From contig DAOLPD010000091.1 in NCBI GenBank assembly GCA_035417425.1, positions 1 to 11,668 of the forward strand: a DNA stretch of 11,668 bases, written 5' to 3'. Source of the DNA: BRH-c25 sp035417425 (lineage in GTDB: Bacteria; Bacillota; Clostridia; Lutisporales; Lutisporaceae). This document shows positions 5,942-11,668 of this stretch, piece by piece; within the stretch, counting starts at the first letter, position 1, and the number at the start of each line of letters is the position of its first letter. Position numbers and translations under genes: made by a program. The notes under the pieces are model-generated. The model saw only the letters and a list, made by a program, of their open reading frames with translations. It ran no database searches and was not told the origin of the DNA.

Positions 5942-6589
5942 TTAAATATATGAAACTACTTCATTCAATACTTCATCTATACTTTTGCCTGTCGTATCGA
6001 TTATTATGGCATCAGAGGCTGCTTTCAGAGGAGAGTCACTTCTTGTAGAATCAATATAATCCCTTTTTTCGATTTGTGATCTGATATCCTTAATCTCAGC
6101 CTCATAGCCTTTCTGCTTCAACTCTTTATATCTTCTCTCCGCTCTTTCCTCAACAGAAGCTGTAATATAAAATTTTAAATCGGCATTGGGAAAAATGACT
6201 GTACCTACATCACGTCCATCCATTACCACATTTTTATTCATGGATATCTTCCTTTGAATATCAACCAAAAGCTTCCTTATCTCAGGTATTGCTGCAATAT
6301 AAGATACATTTCTGTTTACATCCTCTTCTCTTATTTCTGTATTGACAGCTCTGCCGTCAAGATATATGCTGTTTTCACGAAAATCTATATCCGTTTGTTC
6401 AGCCATGCTGATCAACATGTCTTTCTTTTTCATCGGAATATTTTCTCTCAGCGCCTTCAGCGTTATTGCCCTGTACATTGCCCCTGAGTCTATGTAAGTA
6501 TAGCCTATGGTATCTGCAAGCCTTTTTGCTATGGTACTCTTTCCTGCTCCGGCAGGTCCGTCTATGGCTATTACTTTATAACCGCTCAT
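5942..6589 (-). CDS. cmk: Cytidylate kinase
   Basis: A 215-residue CMP/dCMP kinase, transferring phosphate from ATP to CMP or dCMP and so feeding CTP for RNA, DNA and phospholipid (CDP-diacylglycerol) synthesis. The P-loop GPAGAGKST is at 11-19, the substrate-binding DSGAMYRA at 34-41, MDGRDVGTVIFP at 123-134, the lid arginines in ERAERR (148-153), and RDYIDSTR with the following SPL at 176-188. The length is typical. ATG at 6589 has AGGGGGG six bases upstream. It sits directly before plsC and ispH-rpsA, an arrangement seen in many Clostridia, where CTP supply and lipid synthesis genes travel together. Confidence 0.97.
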   Translation of the reverse strand: MSGYKVIAIDGPAGAGKSTIAKRLADTIGYTYIDSGAMYRAITLKALRENIPMKKKDMLISMAEQTDIDFRENSIYLDGRAVNTEIREEDVNRNVSYIAAIPEIRKLLVDIQRKISMNKNVVMDGRDVGTVIFPNADLKFYITASVEERAERRYKELKQKGYEAEIKDIRSQIEKRDYIDSTRSDSPLKAASDAIIIDTTGKSIDEVLNEVVSYI

Positions 6590-6612
6590 GGATAACCCCC
6601 CTATTGTTTTGA

Positions 6613-6642
6613 CATATACAATTTTACCAGAAAGGATTTCAA
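6613..6642 (-). promoter_or_regulatory. Possible internal promoter before cmk
   Basis: On the minus strand, TTGAAA (complement of 6637-6642), an 18-base spacer and TATATG (complement of 6613-6618) give a modest sigma-A match, with a start near 6606 just ahead of the cmk ribosome binding site. The 83-base gap before cmk is the widest in this gene set, which fits an internal promoter. The match is not strong. Confidence 0.35.
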
Positions 6643-6672
6643 AATAAAAGATTATTGGTCACAGATATGCTC

Positions 6673-7131
6673 CTATTTTATCCTTATCCTGTCAATCATC
6701 ACAAGATTGTCTTTCACATATACAAGCTTTCCCGGTTCGGGCACCGTTATGCTGTCGGATACAGCCGTAACCTTAAGAACCGCCGTATCATTCAAGGGGC
6801 CTCCTCCTACCTCAATAATATCACTATCCTTCACTTGCAGCCTTATGGATCTTCCATTCGGAGCATCAATGCTTTTTCCGTTTATATAAAAAACCAGCGG
6901 CTTCAGTGTTGAATAATTCTCTATTGTTATCTCAATCTCTCCCCTTTTTATAAAAAGCTGGCTATCGGCTATGGACTTACCTTCCAGCTTGTCTATCCTG
7001 CTTATAAAGGTTCTTATTGCCTGGTTTAACAGCAATGCCTGTGAAATTATGAGAGCTGCAAATAATAGAAGAAGAGCTTTTCTGATTAAACCGTCAACTC
7101 TGCCCCACCAGCTTTGGAAACTGCTATTCAC
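6673..7131 (-). CDS. Unknown small membrane-anchored protein with extracytoplasmic domain
   Basis: A 152-residue protein that I do not recognise. A short N-terminus with R11, R17 and K18 precedes one hydrophobic helix at about 19-36 (ALLLLFAALIISQALLL). This predicts an N-in, C-out single-span protein with about 115 residues outside the membrane. That part begins with a polar stretch and is then beta-rich, with segments such as EIEITIENYS, KPLVFYINGK and VLKVTAVSDSITVPEPG, suggesting a small beta-sandwich-like domain. There is no lipobox and no cysteine. The start is GTG at 7131 with GGGAGG about nine bases upstream; the ATG further upstream is out of frame. It lies between the flavoprotein and cmk, on the same strand, so it is probably co-transcribed with them. 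A cell-envelope role is only a guess. Confidence 0.8.
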   Translation of the reverse strand: MNSSFQSWWGRVDGLIRKALLLLFAALIISQALLLNQAIRTFISRIDKLEGKSIADSQLFIKRGEIEITIENYSTLKPLVFYINGKSIDAPNGRSIRLQVKDSDIIEVGGGPLNDTAVLKVTAVSDSITVPEPGKLVYVKDNLVMIDRIRIK

Positions 7132-7140
7132 TTTCTTTAT

Positions 7141-7184
7141 CCTCCCTCATGTGTATTTATTTAGATAATTCCTCTTTAGGGAGG
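7141..7184 (-). promoter_or_regulatory. Possible anti-Shine-Dalgarno pairing in the leader of the unknown membrane protein
   Basis: In minus-strand RNA, CCUCCCU (complement of 7178-7184) is exactly complementary to AGGGAGG (complement of 7141-7147), which is the ribosome binding site of the GTG-started gene at 7131. The two arms are 30 bases apart. CCUC can instead pair locally with GAGG six bases later, giving an alternative small hairpin. The complementarity is visible; a regulatory switch is inference. Confidence 0.3.
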
Positions 7185-7195
7185 TGTTTATTCAG

Positions 7196-8428
7196 CTATG
7201 CGTAAAAACCTGCCGCATAACCGGTGGAAAATGCAATCTGCAGATTGAAACCTCCGGTAAAAGCATCCAGATCAATTATTTCACCTGCAAAGTACAATCC
7301 CTTAACAAGCTTTGACTCCATTGTCCTGGGGTTAATCTCCTTCAGATTGATACCTCCTGAAGTAACTATGGCTTCTTCAATAGGCCTTGTATCTGATACA
7401 GTGACTGTAAATCCCTTAAGCAGCTTTACCATGTCCTTCCTTTCCTGTTTGGTTATCTGGTGAACCTCTTTTGATTCGTCTATTCCCGATCGGGATATTA
7501 CAACCGGTATGAGTTTTTGAGGCAGTAATTGATCCAGTGAATTCTTGAACTGTTTATTTATATTCTTTTCAAAATCGCGGATTATTCTTTTATCAAGCTC
7601 TTCTTCGGAAAGAGCCGGTTTCAGGTCAATACTTATTATTATTTCTTTCTTTCTTCTGAGATAATCTGAAATAAAAAAACTGGCAGACAAAATAACAGGG
7701 CCTGATAATCCATAGTGGGTAAAAAGCATTTCTCCGAAGTCCTCATACAAAAGCTTCCCCTCTGCGTATGCTTTAATTGCAACATTTTTCAAGGACAGTC
7801 CCTGCAATTCCTTAATAAATGCATCATTTGACACCAGAGGCACCAATGACGGCCTGGGCTCTACTATGCTGTGTCCTGCTTTTCCTGCAATTCTATATCC
7901 GTCTCCCGTTGACCCTGTCAATGGATATGATAGTCCGCCTGTGCAAATGATTATTGAGCTGCATTCCACTACCTGGCCATTGTCAAATAAAGCCCCTGTT
8001 ACAGCACCATCTTTCTGTCTTATGTCCAGAAGCTTACTGTTAAGCTTTACATCAACTTTATTCTTATTCAGATATCTTTCCAAGGCTTTTATTACATCAC
8101 CGGACTTGTCGGATTCGGGGAAAACCCTCCCGCCTCTCTCCACCTTTGTTTTAAGTCCCAGGGATTCCAAAAGTAAAATAAGGTCATCGTTTGAAAAGCT
8201 GCTGAAGGAGCTGAAAAAGAATTTTGAATTCTTCGGAATATTCTTCATAAATTCATCAAAATCAGCGGTATTTGTAACATTACATCTTCCTTTGCCCGTG
8301 ATAAACAGCTTTTTGCCAAGCTTTTCATTCTTTTCTGCCAGCATGGTACTTTTCCCTCTAGAGGCGGCTGTACCGGCAGCAATCATTCCTGCGGGGCCTC
8401 CCCCGACAACTATTACATCATATTTCAA
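7196..8428 (-). CDS. HI0933/YhiN-family NAD(P)/FAD-dependent oxidoreductase
   Basis: A 410-residue flavoprotein of the HI0933/YhiN (COG2081) family. The N-terminal dinucleotide fold has VGGGPAGM at 8-15. The family signature GKGRCNVTN is at 45-53, followed by GGRVFPESDKSGDVI, CTGGLSYPLTGSTGDGY and FTHYGLSGPVILSAS, and it ends with the FAD-contacting GGFNLQIAFSTGYAAG. The length is usual for the family. I prefer the TTG at 8428: it gives the family-typical start MKYDVIVVGGG, and AAAGGA lies eight bases upstream. An ATG at 8437 would add three residues but sits directly on that ribosome binding site. The physiological substrate of most members is unknown; BaiN-like bile-acid reductases belong to this broad group, but nothing here points to that role. 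It follows the histidine phosphatase after 42 bases. Confidence 0.9.
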   Translation of the reverse strand: MKYDVIVVGGGPAGMIAAGTAASRGKSTMLAEKNEKLGKKLFITGKGRCNVTNTADFDEFMKNIPKNSKFFFSSFSSFSNDDLILLLESLGLKTKVERGGRVFPESDKSGDVIKALERYLNKNKVDVKLNSKLLDIRQKDGAVTGALFDNGQVVECSSIIICTGGLSYPLTGSTGDGYRIAGKAGHSIVEPRPSLVPLVSNDAFIKELQGLSLKNVAIKAYAEGKLLYEDFGEMLFTHYGLSGPVILSASFFISDYLRRKKEIIISIDLKPALSEEELDKRIIRDFEKNINKQFKNSLDQLLPQKLIPVVISRSGIDESKEVHQITKQERKDMVKLLKGFTVTVSDTRPIEEAIVTSGGINLKEINPRTMESKLVKGLYFAGEIIDLDAFTGGFNLQIAFSTGYAAGFYA

Positions 8429-8470
8429 GAAAAACATCCTTTCAACTATTTAATTAACTATACAATCCTG

Positions 8471-9097
8471 CTACATATTTTCTTCCTCTAAATGACTGGT
8501 GTCATTCAGACATATTAATACAGGCTTTTCTGTGTCATCCTCAGGAAATTCCAGTATTGAAACTGATGCGTTGTCTATCATGAATCTCTTAAAGTCAATA
8601 ATATCTAATCCCAGTATTCTGATTATTACTGCTTTAATAGCCGTACCATGGGATACCAGCAGTATATTGCTGCCTGTATGACGGCTGACTATATCCATAA
8701 CCGCACCATATGTACGCTCTGTAAGATCAATAAGGGTTTCTGCCCCGGGCAGTTTAAAATTAACCGGATCCTCTCTGTAGGCCCTGTAATGTTCACTGTA
8801 CTTTTCCTTGATTTCATTTATTGTCATACCCTCCCAGGGGCCGAAGCATATCTCGTGATACTTATCGGATTTAATAATCTCACATTGCTTATACTCTGCA
8901 ATAATCTCAGCCGTTTTCAAAGCTCTTCTCAGACTGCTGGAGTATATTACGTTTATATCTTCTCCTGCAAGCCTCCTTGCTAACAGTTCCGCTTGCATTA
9001 CTCCTTCAGGGCTGAGTTCTGTGTCTGTTCTTCCCTGAACCTTGCCATTTTTATTCCATTCAGTTTCTCCATGCCTTACAAGATAAAGCCTGGTCAT
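8471..9097 (-). CDS. Histidine phosphatase family protein (phosphoglycerate-mutase-like)
   Basis: A 208-residue member of the histidine phosphatase (GpmB/CobC-like) branch. The phospho-acceptor motif RHGETEWN is at 8-15, with H9 as the nucleophile. SSLRRALKTAE (54-64) provides the second arginine, EICFGPWEG (82-90) carries the acid E82, and LLVSHGTAIKA (146-156) carries the second histidine, H150. All catalytic residues are present and the length is typical. ATG at 9097 has AAGGGGG six bases upstream. The family includes alpha-ribazole phosphatase, sugar-phosphate phosphatases and cofactor-dependent mutases. No cobalamin gene is nearby, so CobC is not claimed. It is the first gene after the rpiR terminator and has its own promoter. 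Confidence 0.92.
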   Translation of the reverse strand: MTRLYLVRHGETEWNKNGKVQGRTDTELSPEGVMQAELLARRLAGEDINVIYSSSLRRALKTAEIIAEYKQCEIIKSDKYHEICFGPWEGMTINEIKEKYSEHYRAYREDPVNFKLPGAETLIDLTERTYGAVMDIVSRHTGSNILLVSHGTAIKAVIIRILGLDIIDFKRFMIDNASVSILEFPEDDTEKPVLICLNDTSHLEEENM

Positions 9098-9124
9098 CAA
9101 ATTCCCCCTTAAATTACATTAGTT

Positions 9125-9133
9125 ATTATATCA
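9125..9133 (-). promoter_or_regulatory. Extended -10 promoter of the histidine phosphatase operon
   Basis: On the minus strand, TGATATAAT (complement of 9125-9133) is a perfect extended -10 (TG-N-TATAAT). No good -35 is seen 17 bases upstream, where the T-tract of the rpiR terminator lies; an extended -10 can compensate. The start would be near 9118, about 20 bases before the ATG, and just after the preceding operon's terminator. Confidence 0.65.
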
Positions 9134-9143
9134 TAAAAACATG

Positions 9144-9177
9144 AAAAAAATCCTGCTTTGTACAAAGCAGGATTTTT
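9144..9177 (-). terminator. Terminator of the kor-rpiR operon
   Basis: A 32-base perfect palindrome (9146-9177) with core TCCTGCTTTGT/ACAAAGCAGGA, flanked by A5 and T5. On the minus strand the hairpin runs into seven T (complement of 9144-9150). It begins two bases after the RpiR stop codon. The symmetric T-run means it could act in both directions, though no plus-strand gene needs it. Confidence 0.92.
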
Positions 9178-9178
9178 A

Positions 9179-10048
9179 TTACTCATCCTTATCTGCCGAA
9201 AAAATATTGTATTTGTTCCATATATCCTCCAGCCTTGCAAAGGAATCGGATATATTTTGCTTCTCCTTGATTCCTACCGCTACAATCAATGCATTCAGCA
9301 CACTCATAGGAGCAACTATTGAGTCCACAAAGGACTCCATATTGCTTTTTGCAATAAGCGTATAATCTGCATTAGTACATAGAGGCGAAAGTAAGCTGTC
9401 TGTTATTGCTATTGTTTTTGCTCCTCTGGATTTTGCATATTCAAAGGCCTTTAATGTTCTTGCAGAATATCTTGGAAATGTAATTCCAATTACCAGATCA
9501 TCTTTGCCGATTCTGAAAAGCTGTTCAAAAATATCTCCGATAGTATATGTCACAACATGAATATTATCCCTTAAAAAATTGAGATAGAAACCCAGAAACT
9601 CTGAAAGTGTATTGGAACTCCTTAAGCCTATTATGTAAATGCTTTTTGCTTCAATTATAGCATTTACTGCTTGTTCAAAGGCCGAGCCGTCTATTTCTTC
9701 CATTGTTCCCCTTATGTTTTCCATATCAGACTTTAGGATAGTCTTTAACACATTTGCCTGATTGGAATAATCTGTACTCATTTCAATTCTTTGAACTGTT
9801 GTAAGTTTGGTTCTTACCATTTCCTGCAGTTGTTTCTGCAATTGGGGATATCCTTCATATCCGATTGTAATCGCAAACCTTACAACCGTTGATTCACTTA
9901 CTCCTACCACTTCCCCTAATTTTGCTGCAGTCATAAATGCAGCCTTATCATAGTTTTTCATTATGTATTGTGCAATTATCTTCTGTCCTTTACTCAGCTT
10001 TTGAAATCTTCTCTGCAGAACTTTCATCAAGTTGATATTTTCACTCAT
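9179..10048 (-). CDS. MurR/RpiR-family transcriptional regulator (HTH plus SIS)
   Basis: A 289-residue transcription factor. The N-terminal RpiR-type domain (about 5-80) includes a helix-turn-helix around 37-60 with the family-typical LGEVVGVSESTVVRFA. The C-terminal SIS domain (about 123-257) binds phosphosugars in characterised relatives; visible parts include IYIIGLRSSN (137-146), DDLVIGITFPRYSARTL (183-199) and KTIAITD (211-217). The start chosen is ATG at 10048, with GGAG nine bases upstream. An in-frame ATG at 10063, abutting the korC stop, has no ribosome binding site. The gene is the last of the korABC operon and has no promoter of its own that I can see, so it is probably made together with the oxidoreductase. 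Whether it controls that operon or a sugar system elsewhere is unknown. Confidence 0.93.
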   Translation of the reverse strand: MSENINLMKVLQRRFQKLSKGQKIIAQYIMKNYDKAAFMTAAKLGEVVGVSESTVVRFAITIGYEGYPQLQKQLQEMVRTKLTTVQRIEMSTDYSNQANVLKTILKSDMENIRGTMEEIDGSAFEQAVNAIIEAKSIYIIGLRSSNTLSEFLGFYLNFLRDNIHVVTYTIGDIFEQLFRIGKDDLVIGITFPRYSARTLKAFEYAKSRGAKTIAITDSLLSPLCTNADYTLIAKSNMESFVDSIVAPMSVLNALIVAVGIKEKQNISDSFARLEDIWNKYNIFSADKDE

Positions 10049-10063
10049 ACTGCCTATCTCCAT

Positions 10064-10600
10064 TTACATTAGTGTTTTTGCTATTTCATATCCTTTCGCA
10101 AGTGCTTTCCTGTTGAGCTCCTCCGTACCTTTTGGAACCCTGTCAAGAACCGCCTTTTCCAAAGACTCCTTTGATATAACCTTTGTTATCTCGACCAATG
10201 CTCCAAGGGCAACAATATTAGTCACCATTGGTTTGCCCAGATCTTTAACGGCTGTATCAAGTATAGGAACACTGTATAGCTTAATATTTCCTGCCTGTAC
10301 AACATTTACAGAGCTGTCTACTATAAGTATCCCGTCTTCCTTCAGACCCGTATTGTATTGGTCATAGGCTTTTTGAGTCAAAGACAACAGTATATCACAA
10401 CTTCTTACTTTTGGAAAATCTATCTCTTCACTTGATATTATAACCTCTGATTTGCTGGCTCCGCCCCTTGCCTCCGGACCATAGGACTGTGTCTGTACCG
10501 AATTCTTACCGTCATTTATGGCACCTTCCGCCAGTATTATTCCCCCCAAAAGCAATCCTTGTCCTCCTGAGCCGCTAAGCCTGATTTCATACCTTTCCAT
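10064..10600 (-). CDS. korC: 2-oxoacid:ferredoxin oxidoreductase, gamma subunit (KorC-like)
   Basis: A 178-residue gamma subunit of the pyruvate/2-oxoacid:ferredoxin oxidoreductase family. The N-terminal SGSGGQG (9-15) and QSYGPEARGG (38-47), with ASKSEVIIS (48-56) and FPKVRSCDILLSLTQKAYD (62-80), are characteristic; this subunit takes part in CoA binding in related enzymes. The length is typical for a stand-alone gamma chain. ATG at 10600 overlaps the last base of the korB stop (TGATG), with GGAG eight bases upstream; a GTG three bases earlier is an alternative. Tight coupling to korB argues for a stoichiometric complex. Confidence 0.93.
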   Translation of the reverse strand: MERYEIRLSGSGGQGLLLGGIILAEGAINDGKNSVQTQSYGPEARGGASKSEVIISSEEIDFPKVRSCDILLSLTQKAYDQYNTGLKEDGILIVDSSVNVVQAGNIKLYSVPILDTAVKDLGKPMVTNIVALGALVEITKVISKESLEKAVLDRVPKGTEELNRKALAKGYEIAKTLM

Positions 10601-11424
10601 CACTGACTCTCCTTTTTCAATCTATCAATTATCTTTTGATACTCATTAGTGTATTCCGGTTCCGGACTGTTCTTTAATTCACCAATGAGGAATTTACCTT
10701 CCAGTGCTTCAGGAGACATCTTTGCCGCTGCTGATATGTTAACTGCATTGTTCTTCTGCCATTCCATCATACTTACTGCACTGCCCTTTTTATTCTTTCT
10801 GCCGTAGTAGGTCGGACACATGCTTATAGCTTCTATCAGGGAAAATCCCTCGTTGTTTAATGCATTCTGAACCAAGGATGCGACCAAATTTGCATGGTAA
10901 GCCGTAGCTCTTCCTACATAGGTGGCTCCCGCTGAGGCGGCAAGTTTGCATATATCAAAGGATTTATCAATATTTCCGTAAGGAGCTGTAGTACCTTTAT
11001 CATATTTCGGTGTGGTAGGCGAATATTGGCCTCCTGTCATACCGTATATGCTGTTGTTGTACACTATAGCCGTTATTCCTATATTCCTTCTGCATGCGTG
11101 AATAAGATGATTGCCTCCGATAGCTGTCGCATCTCCATCTCCCATTATCACAATAACCTTGATATCCGGTTTTGCCATTTTTATGCCTGTCGCAAAAGCC
11201 AGAGCCCGTCCATGAGTGGTATGTAGTGTGTTGAAGTCAAGATATCCCGGTGCTCTTGATGAACAGCCTATACCTGATACAACACAAATTTTGTCTTTAT
11301 CAATTCCTGATTTCTCTATTGCGGAAGCTATTGCTCTTGTTATTATCCCATGACCGCAGCCCGGGCACCATATCTGCGGAAGCTTTTCAGTTCTAAAGTA
11401 ATTCTCAACTAATACACTGGGCAT
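10600..11424 (-). CDS. korB: 2-oxoacid:ferredoxin oxidoreductase, beta subunit (KorB-like, thiamine-diphosphate binding)
   Basis: A 274-residue beta subunit carrying thiamine diphosphate and a [4Fe-4S] cluster. By family it catalyses CoA-dependent oxidative decarboxylation of a 2-oxoacid to acyl-CoA, CO2 and reduced ferredoxin, or the reverse carboxylation. Four conserved cysteines are visible: C20 and C23 in WCPGCGHG, C54 in GIGCSS, and C203 in SMCPTYYG. The thiamine-diphosphate/Mg signature runs from GDGDA (96-100) to VYNNSIYGMTGGQ (121-133). YFRTEKLPQIWCPGCGHG and GQYSPTTP resemble 2-oxoglutarate-type enzymes more than pyruvate or indolepyruvate ones; substrate choice remains an inference. 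ATG at 11424 has GGAGG nine bases upstream and follows the korA stop after one base. Confidence 0.94.
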   Translation of the reverse strand: MPSVLVENYFRTEKLPQIWCPGCGHGIITRAIASAIEKSGIDKDKICVVSGIGCSSRAPGYLDFNTLHTTHGRALAFATGIKMAKPDIKVIVIMGDGDATAIGGNHLIHACRRNIGITAIVYNNSIYGMTGGQYSPTTPKYDKGTTAPYGNIDKSFDICKLAASAGATYVGRATAYHANLVASLVQNALNNEGFSLIEAISMCPTYYGRKNKKGSAVSMMEWQKNNAVNISAAAKMSPEALEGKFLIGELKNSPEPEYTNEYQKIIDRLKKESQ

Positions 11425-11425
11425 A

Positions 11426-11668
11426 TTAGAGTACCTCCTCTATCTTACTGACTATTTCCTCGGGATAAATGATCTCGCAGCTGACCTTGTTCAATTTTTC
11501 AATTTTTGCATTACAGCCGCAAATTCTTTCAACTTCCAGGACCAGCTGCCCTAAATTCATTTCAGGTACTACAATGGTTTTAACCCTGGCTGCCAATTCT
11601 CTCAACCGCCTTTCAGGGAAAGGCCAGATGCTGATTGGCCTGAAAGTGCCTACTTTTATGCCTTTGCC
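11426..11668 (-). CDS. korA: 2-oxoacid:ferredoxin oxidoreductase, alpha subunit (KorA-like), 3' end
   Basis: The last 80 residues of the alpha subunit; the rest lies beyond the right edge. The fragment contains KVGTFRPISIWPFPE, the conserved strand and turn of the C-terminal domain, and VPEMNLGQL (34-42), diagnostic of KorA/VorB-type alpha chains. TAA at 11426-11428 is separated from the korB ATG by one base. In this family the alpha chain contributes to the thiamine-diphosphate and substrate site. A small ferredoxin-like delta subunit is often found upstream and, if present, would be outside this window. Confidence 0.9.
   Translation of the reverse strand, partial: GKGIKVGTFRPISIWPFPERRLRELAARVKTIVVPEMNLGQLVLEVERICGCNAKIEKLNKVSCEIIYPEEIVSKIEEVL

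Noticed and set aside
7866..8453. 195-codon plus-strand frame antisense to the flavoprotein gene
   Set aside because: It is rich in Ser, Pro and Leu and is antisense to a clearly conserved gene with its signature motifs; no credible start signal or family.
8471..9097. Assignment of the histidine phosphatase as CobC (alpha-ribazole phosphatase)
   Set aside because: Catalytic motifs are shared by the whole family and no cobalamin gene is in the window.
1..11668. CRISPR array, insertion sequence, prophage, toxin-antitoxin or defence system
   Set aside because: No regularly spaced repeats, transposase, integrase or defence-type protein was found; genes and spacing look like core genome.

Overview
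This AT-rich window looks like chromosomal DNA of an anaerobic, spore-forming member of the Clostridia. The signs are a fused ispH-rpsA gene, a CotS-type spore coat kinase homologue, a ferredoxin-linked 2-oxoacid oxidoreductase, strong purine-rich ribosome binding sites and a chemotaxis methyltransferase. A Ruminiclostridium/Acetivibrio-like host is possible, but the sequence alone does not fix the genus. Almost every protein gene is on the minus strand; the two tRNA genes are on the plus strand.

Right end, read leftward (11668 to 9144): korA (3' end only), korB, korC and an RpiR-family regulator form a tight operon that ends at a perfect-palindrome terminator two bases past the regulator's stop codon. 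The enzyme is a 2-oxoacid:ferredoxin oxidoreductase, most like the 2-oxoglutarate type. The phosphosugar-type SIS regulator is co-transcribed behind it.

Centre (9133 to 3160): an extended -10 promoter starts a long collinear set: histidine phosphatase, HI0933/YhiN-type flavoprotein, a small one-helix membrane protein of unknown function, cmk (CMP kinase), plsC-type acyltransferase and the ispH-rpsA fusion. I saw no clear terminator inside it; a second promoter may lie before cmk. The set combines nucleotide, phospholipid and isoprenoid synthesis with a ribosomal S1-type protein, and ends at a strong terminator.

Left end (3160 to 1): a 246-base gap holds two minus-strand terminators and a possible 23-codon plus-strand ORF. 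It is followed by cheR, tRNA-CAU (probably tRNA-Ile2), a cotS-like gene, tRNA-Pro(CGG) and the 5' part of a metallo-beta-lactamase RNA-processing-type hydrolase. Each tRNA gene lies tail-to-tail with a protein gene only 9-12 bases away, and the two tRNA promoters share a 15-base block with one mismatch.

No CRISPR array, transposon, phage gene or defence system was seen. Most of the window is ordinary clostridial core genome. The more unusual items are the KorABC-RpiR coupling, the repeat-bearing linker and tail of IspH-S1, the unknown membrane protein with a possible anti-Shine-Dalgarno leader, the shared tRNA promoter block and the small ORF. No gene-free stretch exceeds 300 bases.
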